Below, in pieces: positions 1 through 4,368 of a stretch of 6,059 nucleotides of DNA. Position 1 is the first letter of the stretch, and every line of letters starts with the position of its first letter. The stretch covers positions 1 through 6,059 of the forward strand of contig CAIZGA010000073.1 of assembly GCA_903932385.1 (NCBI GenBank), given 5' to 3'. The notes under the pieces are model-generated. The model was not told the origin of the DNA. It made no database searches and saw only the letters and a program-made list of their open reading frames with translations. The DNA comes from an uncultured Acidobacteriota bacterium (GTDB lineage: Bacteria > Acidobacteriota > Terriglobia > Terriglobales > Acidobacteriaceae). A program made the position numbers and the translations under genes.

Positions 1-2
1 CG

Positions 3-1403
3 GGCGTGCCGTGGCTGGGAATTTTTCTGCCGTATGCTCCGCTGCATCATTTGCTGCTGAGCGGCGACACGTTGCGCGCTCTGGTGATGACCAGCGCGAA
101 CCTGAGCGAGGAGCCGATTGCGATTGGCAATGCAGAAGCGGTGGAGCGGTTGCAGGGGATTGCCGATGCGTACCTGGTGCATGACCGCGAGATACTGCAG
201 CGCGCCGATGATTCTGTGATGGAAGTGGTGGAAGGTGAGCCGCAGTTTGTGCGGCGTTCACGCGGGCATGTGCCGCTGCCGGTGCGGTTGCCTATGAGTG
301 CGCCGCCGCTGCTGGCGGTTGGCGGTCACCTGAAAAATGTTTTCACGCTGGCCAGCGGCACACATGCCTATCAGAGTCAGCATCTGGGAGATCTTGAATC
401 AGTCGCAACGTTGGATTTTTTTGCCGAAGCGCTGGAACATCTGAAGCACACCTTCCAGATTGAGCCGCAATATATTGTTCACGACATGCACCCGGGATAT
501 GCCTCGACAGCGTGGGCGCTGGCACAGGAGTTGCCGCGCATTGCTGTGCAGCATCATCACGCGCATATTGCCGGCTGCATGGCAGAGCATGCGCTGGAGG
601 GGCCGGTGATTGGCTTGTCGCTCGATGGCACCGGTTACGGCGAAGACGGTCGCATCTGGGGCGGCGAAGTTTTGATTGCGGATTACGCGGAGCATCGCCG
701 ATTTGCGCACCTGAAATATGTTCCAATGCCTGGCTCCGATGCGGCAGTGCGGCAGCCGTGGCGCATGGCGTTTTCGCATCTGCGTGAAGCTCTGGGAGAG
801 GCGGCATTGGATGCGGAGTTGCTGGCGCGGTTGGACGCGAAAGAGCAGGATGCGCGGCTGATGGCGCAGATGGCCGACAAGGGAATCAACTCGCCGCTGA
901 CCTCCAGCTGCGGGCGGTTGTTTGATGCGGCGGCAGCGCTGATACTGCGGCGCAGTGCGGTGGATTATGAAGCGCAGGCGGCGATTGAACTGGAAGGCGC
1001 AGCCAATGCCGACGCGACACGCGGCTACAGTTTGGAATTGGAACCAGGCGGCGACGCGATGATTTTAAATCCTGCAATGCTCTGGCGAGAGTTGCTGGAC
1101 GATGTGCGGCGTGGCGTGGATGCGGCGGAGATGAGTACGCGATTCCATCTTGGCGTGGCAACGGGATTTGCAACGGCTGCGTTGGCGGCGAGGGAGCAGA
1201 CCGGCATCACCGATGTTTGTTTCAGTGGCGGAGTCTTTCACAATCGTTTACTTACCCGAATGCTGGCCGCGCAACTGCGTGATGCAGGGATGAAGGTACA
1301 TCTGCCGGTGCGGGTGAGTCCGGGCGATGGTGGGTTGAGTTACGGGCAGGCTGCAGTGGCGGCGGCGCGGCTGGCTCAGGCGTCCAACTCCAGCTCGTCA
1401 TAA
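3..1403 (+). CDS. hypF: HypF, [NiFe]-hydrogenase maturation carbamoyltransferase (C-terminal part, 5' truncated by window)
   Basis: HypF uses carbamoyl phosphate and ATP to carbamoylate the C-terminal cysteine of HypE, which is then dehydrated to the thiocyanate that supplies cyanide to the NiFe centre; it acts in the cytoplasm. The frame is open from base 3 with no real start, so the gene begins upstream. About 465 residues are present against roughly 750-780 for the family. Counting the codon at base 6 as residue 1, the end of the YrdC-like domain is seen as MTSANLSEEPI (28-38) and FVRRSRGHVP (81-90). The Kae1-like domain follows: GGHLKN (106-111), HDMHPGY (159-165), the metal-binding HHHAH (183-187), DGTGYGEDGRIWGGE (207-221), SSCGRLFDAAAAL (300-312), FSGGVFHNRLL (406-416) and GDGGLSYGQA (440-449). 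All expected motifs of this half are intact. The acylphosphatase and zinc-finger domains are outside the window. The last codons overlap the end of the convergent permease gene and encode a serine-rich tail. Identification is very secure. Confidence 0.96.
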   Translation, partial: GVPWLGIFLPYAPLHHLLLSGDTLRALVMTSANLSEEPIAIGNAEAVERLQGIADAYLVHDREILQRADDSVMEVVEGEPQFVRRSRGHVPLPVRLPMSAPPLLAVGGHLKNVFTLASGTHAYQSQHLGDLESVATLDFFAEALEHLKHTFQIEPQYIVHDMHPGYASTAWALAQELPRIAVQHHHAHIAGCMAEHALEGPVIGLSLDGTGYGEDGRIWGGEVLIADYAEHRRFAHLKYVPMPGSDAAVRQPWRMAFSHLREALGEAALDAELLARLDAKEQDARLMAQMADKGINSPLTSSCGRLFDAAAALILRRSAVDYEAQAAIELEGAANADATRGYSLELEPGGDAMILNPAMLWRELLDDVRRGVDAAEMSTRFHLGVATGFATAALAAREQTGITDVCFSGGVFHNRLLTRMLAAQLRDAGMKVHLPVRVSPGDGGLSYGQAAVAAARLAQASNSSSS

Positions 1404-2449
1404 TTGCGCCACTTGTAGATGGCGATGGAAATCACCCAACTGAGTGCGAAGAGCGCGATGATGGCATAACCCACCATGCCGTAGTTTGCATTCAGCCGGT
1501 CAATCCAAACCCACGGCATGCCCTGTAGATGAAAGTGGCCGGAGACGAGGCCGAGCGCTTCAATGCCGCCAACGACCACCGCGACAACCACAGAGACAAA
1601 GGTGATGGTGAGGTTGTAGTAGAGCTTGCGCACCGGCTTCAGATAGGCCCAGCCATAGGCGCCCAGCATCAGGATGTTGTCGGTAGTGTCGATGAGCGAC
1701 ATGCCGGCGGCGAAGAGCGCAGGGAAGACCAGGATGGACCACATGGAAAGTCCGCGCGATGCGGCAGCGGCAGAGATGCCGAGCAGGCCGATTTCTGTGG
1801 CCGTATCAAAACCCAGGCCGAAGAGAAAGCCGAGCGGATACATGTGCCAGCTACAGCGGACCATGTCAAAAACCGGACGGAAGAGGCGCGAGAGAAATCC
1901 GCGATTGCCGAGAAGGATGTCGAAGTCTTCTTCAACGTAGGGTTCGCCGCGACGCACGCGTTGAAAGGCCTGAAAGATGGAGACGAGGATGATGAGGTTG
2001 ACGGCGGCGATGGAGAAGAGGAATAGCGTGGAGACTAGCGTACCCACGAAGCTGCCAATGCTACGGAAGGCTTCAAGATGCTGCTGTAACGCGACGGCGG
2101 CAATGGCGATGAAGAGCGAGCCGAGCACCACTACGGTGGAGTGGCCAAGAGAGAACATGAATCCGACAGCGACGGGGCGGCGGCCCTGCTGCATCAGCTT
2201 GCGGGTGACGTTGTCGATGGCGGCGATGTGGTCTGCATCCACGGCGTGGCGCAGGCCGAAGCTGTAGGCCAGAAGCGCAGTGCCAAGCAGCACGGGATAG
2301 TGACGGAAGGCGATGAAGGCCCATCCCCAGGCAGCCAGATTGAAGACGAGCAGGATGGCATAGATACCGTAGATGCGGGATCGTGTGCTGCCAGAGTCGT
2401 CATGGAACAAGCTGCGTAAAGAGGGGATCATCGCTGTAATTGTAGACAT
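1376..2449 (-). CDS. NiCoT family nickel/cobalt permease (HoxN/HupN/NixA type)
   Basis: This is an inner-membrane, high-affinity transporter for Ni2+ and/or Co2+, 357 residues and full length for the family. The signature RHAVDADHI is at 67-75 and contains the H-x4-D-H nickel motif (H68, D73, H74) in the second membrane helix. FSLGHSTVV (99-107), LGFDTATE (212-219) and GMSLIDTTDN (249-258) are the other diagnostic NiCoT motifs. Hydrophobic segments near 26-48, 52-65, 93-120, 135-160, 205-230, 237-252, 280-302 and 325-345 fit the eight-helix topology. The start at 2449 is preceded by AGGCGA a few bases upstream; the next in-frame ATG (codon 7) has no such site. The gene converges on hypF and overlaps its end by 28 bases. 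Because hypF makes hydrogenase cofactor, the likely job is nickel supply for HypA/HypB and the hydrogenase large subunit. Ni versus Co preference cannot be read from the sequence. The symbols hoxN, hupN and nixA are used for homologues; I do not choose one. Confidence 0.95.
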   Translation of the reverse strand: MSTITAMIPSLRSLFHDDSGSTRSRIYGIYAILLVFNLAAWGWAFIAFRHYPVLLGTALLAYSFGLRHAVDADHIAAIDNVTRKLMQQGRRPVAVGFMFSLGHSTVVVLGSLFIAIAAVALQQHLEAFRSIGSFVGTLVSTLFLFSIAAVNLIILVSIFQAFQRVRRGEPYVEEDFDILLGNRGFLSRLFRPVFDMVRCSWHMYPLGFLFGLGFDTATEIGLLGISAAAASRGLSMWSILVFPALFAAGMSLIDTTDNILMLGAYGWAYLKPVRKLYYNLTITFVSVVVAVVVGGIEALGLVSGHFHLQGMPWVWIDRLNANYGMVGYAIIALFALSWVISIAIYKWRNYDELELDA

Positions 2450-2460
2450 AAAATCGCCTG

Positions 2461-2476
2461 CAGATGTTTATATCTG
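2461..2476 (-). promoter_or_regulatory. Predicted -10 of the nickel permease inside a 5-bp inverted repeat
   Basis: On the minus strand TATAAA (2472-2467) is a good sigma70-like -10, placing transcription start near 2460, about 11 bases before the ATG and just including the AGGCGA ribosome site. The element is enclosed by the inverted repeat CAGAT-N6-ATCTG (2461-2476), which a repressor could use. No good -35 is found 16-18 bases upstream, as often seen at activator-dependent promoters. Short dyads like this occur by chance, so the operator reading is tentative. Confidence 0.45.
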
Positions 2477-2494
2477 TCGCCGAACATGGCGCGA

Positions 2495-2510
2495 TGTGAT
2501 TTGCATCACG
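2495..2510 (-). promoter_or_regulatory. CRP/FNR-like operator upstream of the nickel permease
   Basis: The sequence TGTGATTTGCATCACG contains GTGAT-N4-ATCAC. It matches nine of ten fixed positions of the CRP consensus TGTGA-N6-TCACA and also has the N4-spaced form of FNR/DNR-type sites (TTGAT-N4-ATCAA). Its centre (2502/2503) lies about 42 bases upstream of the start point inferred from the TATAAA, which is the classical class II activator position, and no -35 is recognisable. Which CRP/FNR-superfamily regulator binds cannot be told; control by oxygen or energy state would make sense for hydrogenase nickel supply. Confidence 0.5.
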
Positions 2511-2517
2511 CGTGATG
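2504..2517. repeat. Perfect 14-bp palindrome CATCACGCGTGATG
   Basis: CATCACG/CGTGATG is a perfect palindrome that shares its left ATCAC half with the CRP/FNR-like site at 2495-2510. The region therefore has three half-sites in a row (GTGAT 2496-2500, ATCAC 2505-2509, GTGAT 2512-2516). It could be a second or alternative dimer site for the same regulator. Confidence 0.5.
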
Positions 2518-2555
2518 GGTGCAGGGCGTGGGGTTGCGGGCTGAAAAACTTGTGG

Positions 2556-2591
2556 TGGAGGGTTGTAAATCCGCGATGGAGGGTTGTAAAT
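2556..2591. repeat. Two 15-bp direct repeats with 21-bp period between divergent promoters
   Basis: TGGAGGGTTGTAAAT occurs at 2556-2570 and again at 2577-2591 without mismatch. The 21-base period is two helical turns, so both copies face the same side of the DNA. They lie upstream of the nickel permease promoter (about 100-130 bases before its start point) and end 12 bases before the -35 of the plus-strand tRNA promoter. A weaker TTGTAAA recurs at 2632-2638. They look like iterated binding sites for a regulator; I do not recognise the motif. Confidence 0.6.
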
Positions 2592-2603
2592 GATTGCGGC
2601 GAT

Positions 2604-2632
2604 TTGACCTGAGCCCCGGATGCCGATATTCT
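2604..2632 (+). promoter_or_regulatory. Predicted sigma70-type promoter of the interrupted tRNA gene
   Basis: TTGACC (2604-2609) and TATTCT (2627-2632) are separated by exactly 17 bases, which gives five and four matches to the -35 and -10 consensus. Transcription would start near 2639 and run through an 86-base leader into the tRNA 5' half at 2725. No terminator is visible before the integrase, so the same transcript may continue into it. Confidence 0.55.
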
Positions 2633-2650
2633 TGTAAAGTTGCAGTGTTG

Positions 2651-2703
2651 CGGAGCCCTCCGACGCGCTGCAGGCCGGATTCCTGCATGCGGGCGACACC
2701 CGC
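2651..2703 (+). other. Leader with three small inverted repeats before the tRNA
   Basis: Three short hairpins follow one another: CGGA/TCCG with a four-base loop (2651-2662), TGCAGG/CCTGCA with a seven-base loop (2669-2687), and GCGGG/CCCGC with a five-base loop (2689-2703). No T-run follows, so they are not intrinsic terminators. They may be structure in the 5' leader of the precursor tRNA. No protein-coding gene is seen between 2450 and 2854. Confidence 0.3.
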
Positions 2704-2724
2704 GAAGCACAGCAGGGGCAATCC

Positions 2725-2763
<39 letters not shown>

Positions 2764-2795
2764 CGGCTACCTTTGGAATCAGTAATTTACCTCCT

Positions 2796-2818
2796 TGGTG
2801 TCCACGATGGTGTCCACG
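2796..2818 (+). repeat. Tandem 11-bp repeats between tRNA junction and integrase
   Basis: TGGTGTCCACG is found at 2796-2806 and 2808-2818, one base apart, so the period is 12. Short direct repeats flanking the core site next to the integrase gene are typical of arm-type binding sites for the integrase N-terminal domain. The assignment rests on position and form only. Confidence 0.45.
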
Positions 2819-2831
2819 CTTTGATAGAGTT

Positions 2832-2847
2832 GTCCTTAGAGGAGGAC
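2832..2847 (+). promoter_or_regulatory. Strong integrase ribosome binding site within a small hairpin
   Basis: AGGAGG (2840-2845) stands nine bases before the ATG at 2855 and fixes that start. Four of its six bases lie in the 3' arm of GTCCT-N6-AGGAC (2832-2836 with 2843-2847), so folding could partly hide the site and limit integrase translation. The stem is only five base pairs, so the regulatory reading is weak. Confidence 0.35.
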
Positions 2848-2854
2848 TCTTTCG

Positions 2855-4123
2855 ATGCCGACTCTCAAGCCCCTCGGTGCTCTTCTCAACGCTCCCGATT
2901 ACGCGGACCGCGTCAACCTCATCAAGAAGATCAAGACCGCCAACGGTTGGCGCTTTGCCTCCGTCGTTCCTGAAGCCAATGGACGGCTCAAAGACCGCGT
3001 TCGCATCAACGGCCAGACCGAAGTTCATCCCGAAGGCGCGTACTACATCGAGTGGCGGGTTGGCGGTCGAAACGGACGCCGCTATCGTACCGCTGTCGCG
3101 AGAGACGAGGCCATCGACCAGGCCCGCCGCAAGGCCATCGAGCTGCGCGCCGTCCGCGACGGCCTCATTGCCGGTCCCGAGCCGGAGCCGGAAGTTGCGC
3201 CCAAGACGACAATCGGCGATGCAATCGACGCCTATCTCCGGTATGTGAAGATGCAGCGCAAGCCTCGCACGCATCTGACCTACCGCTACACGCTCGACAC
3301 CGTGCTCCGAGCCTCTTACAAAAAGAAATACGTCGAGGACGCGACCCGAGACGACGTGCTCGACTTTATGACCTACTGCTATGAGCTTGGGCTGGGCGCT
3401 CGAACTGTCTACGACAAGGTTGTGACCGTGCTGCAACTGTTCAAGAAGCATGGACGCTCGGGGCTGATGGAAAAGGGCGACTGGCCCAAATATGTCGATG
3501 CCATCCGCCCGATCTATGAACCCGAAGAGCTGATAGCGATGTTCAACGTAGCGACGGAAGACGAGGCCGACCTGCTTAAATTTATCCTTGGCTCTGGCTT
3601 CCGCGACCAGGAACTCCGTTATGTCGCGTATCTGGACCTCGACTTCCGGCATCATCTGGCGCGTGTGACGGCGAAAACGAAGTGGGGCTTCACGCCGAAG
3701 AACTGGGAGGAGCGCACCGTGCCCCTGCCCGCGGGGTTGATGGAACGTCTGCGCAAGAGGAAAGAACGGAAACAGGCAAGGCCGCACGATCTTGTCTTCG
3801 GCAATACGAAGGGCCGCCCGGATAGCGAGATGGATATGGTCGTCAAGCGGGTGGCAGAACGCGCCGGCCTGAATTGCGGACAGTGCGTGACCGAGCACAA
3901 CAACAAATGCGCCGAGGGGCCATACTGCATGAATTTTTTCCTGCACAAGTTCCGGCACACCTTCGCCACGAACCATCTGCGCGACGGCGTGGACATCCGC
4001 ACCGTGCAAAACTGGCTCGGCCACCGCGACATCCAATCGACGATGGTGTACCTCAAAGGCGTCCGGTCGAAAGATGCCGCAATGAAGGTCAACAGCGGCG
4101 AACTGGCATTACTGGTCGCGTGA
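2855..4123 (+). CDS. Tyrosine recombinase / site-specific integrase with cysteine-rich insertion
   Basis: This is a 422-residue phage-type integrase that would insert and excise the element at the adjacent tRNA. Residues 1-110 form an N-terminal arm-binding-like region. Residues about 120-225 (from TTIGDAIDAYLRY) form the core-binding helical domain. The catalytic domain follows: R250 in SGFRDQEL, a probable catalytic lysine at 274 or 276 in TAKTKW, H364 and R367 in HKFRHTFAT, H390 in WLGH, and the nucleophile Y399 in MVYLKG. The pentad is intact and the gene appears functional. Before the HxxR motif is C341-x2-C344-x7-C352-x5-C358, a pattern that could hold a zinc ion; integrases with cysteines here are, to my recollection, common in Acidobacteria and other soil bacteria. 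The start is fixed by AGGAGG nine bases upstream, and a terminator follows 17 bases after the stop. The nearest recognisable plus-strand promoter is that of the broken tRNA. Confidence 0.95.
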   Translation: MPTLKPLGALLNAPDYADRVNLIKKIKTANGWRFASVVPEANGRLKDRVRINGQTEVHPEGAYYIEWRVGGRNGRRYRTAVARDEAIDQARRKAIELRAVRDGLIAGPEPEPEVAPKTTIGDAIDAYLRYVKMQRKPRTHLTYRYTLDTVLRASYKKKYVEDATRDDVLDFMTYCYELGLGARTVYDKVVTVLQLFKKHGRSGLMEKGDWPKYVDAIRPIYEPEELIAMFNVATEDEADLLKFILGSGFRDQELRYVAYLDLDFRHHLARVTAKTKWGFTPKNWEERTVPLPAGLMERLRKRKERKQARPHDLVFGNTKGRPDSEMDMVVKRVAERAGLNCGQCVTEHNNKCAEGPYCMNFFLHKFRHTFATNHLRDGVDIRTVQNWLGHRDIQSTMVYLKGVRSKDAAMKVNSGELALLVA

Positions 4124-4139
4124 CTGTCTCTCCTGAATG

Positions 4140-4169
4140 AAAAAAGCCACCATTGCTGGTGGCTTTTTT
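4140..4169 (+). terminator. Rho-independent terminator of the integrase gene
   Basis: GCCACC (4146-4151), a six-base loop ATTGCT, and GGTGGC (4158-4163) are followed by six T and preceded by six A. The A/T tracts can extend the stem and make it work in both directions. It ends integrase transcription 17 bases past its stop codon and separates it from the cargo gene. Confidence 0.93.
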
Positions 4170-4288
4170 CATTTCAGGCGCTTTGGGGACATGCGAGCAC
4201 CGGTCGCACCAAAACCTATGAGTTGATTATGGGCATGATGCTCACTCGTAAAGCAGCTCACTTGCAATCGTCCAGATGAGTGTCCCGC

Positions 4289-4317
4289 TTTCCCAATGAA
4301 CATCAGAGCAATACAAT
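4289..4317 (+). promoter_or_regulatory. Possible promoter of the KAP NTPase gene
   Basis: TACAAT (4312-4317) is a five-of-six match to the -10 consensus, with a poor -35 (TTTCCC, 4289-4294) at 17-base spacing. Transcription would start near 4324, giving a leader of about 45 bases. The gene needs its own promoter, since a strong terminator precedes it. The rest of 4170-4368 holds nothing else I can name apart from two GCTCACT copies (4240-4246, 4256-4262). Confidence 0.35.
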
Positions 4318-4368
4318 GGTTTTTCCGTTTCTCGCGTATGTTTTTGGTTCAGTGAGGAGTGTCTCGGT

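Noticed and set aside
1529..2026. Plus-strand open frame of 165 codons opposite the nickel permease
   Set aside because: The translation is low-complexity and charged with no family likeness, and the opposite strand encodes a clear NiCoT protein.
2450..2720. Cobalamin or NiCo riboswitch, or a NikR operator, before the nickel permease
   Set aside because: The predicted leader is only about 11 bases, no conserved riboswitch core was found, and no GTATGA-N16-TCATAC-like pair is present.
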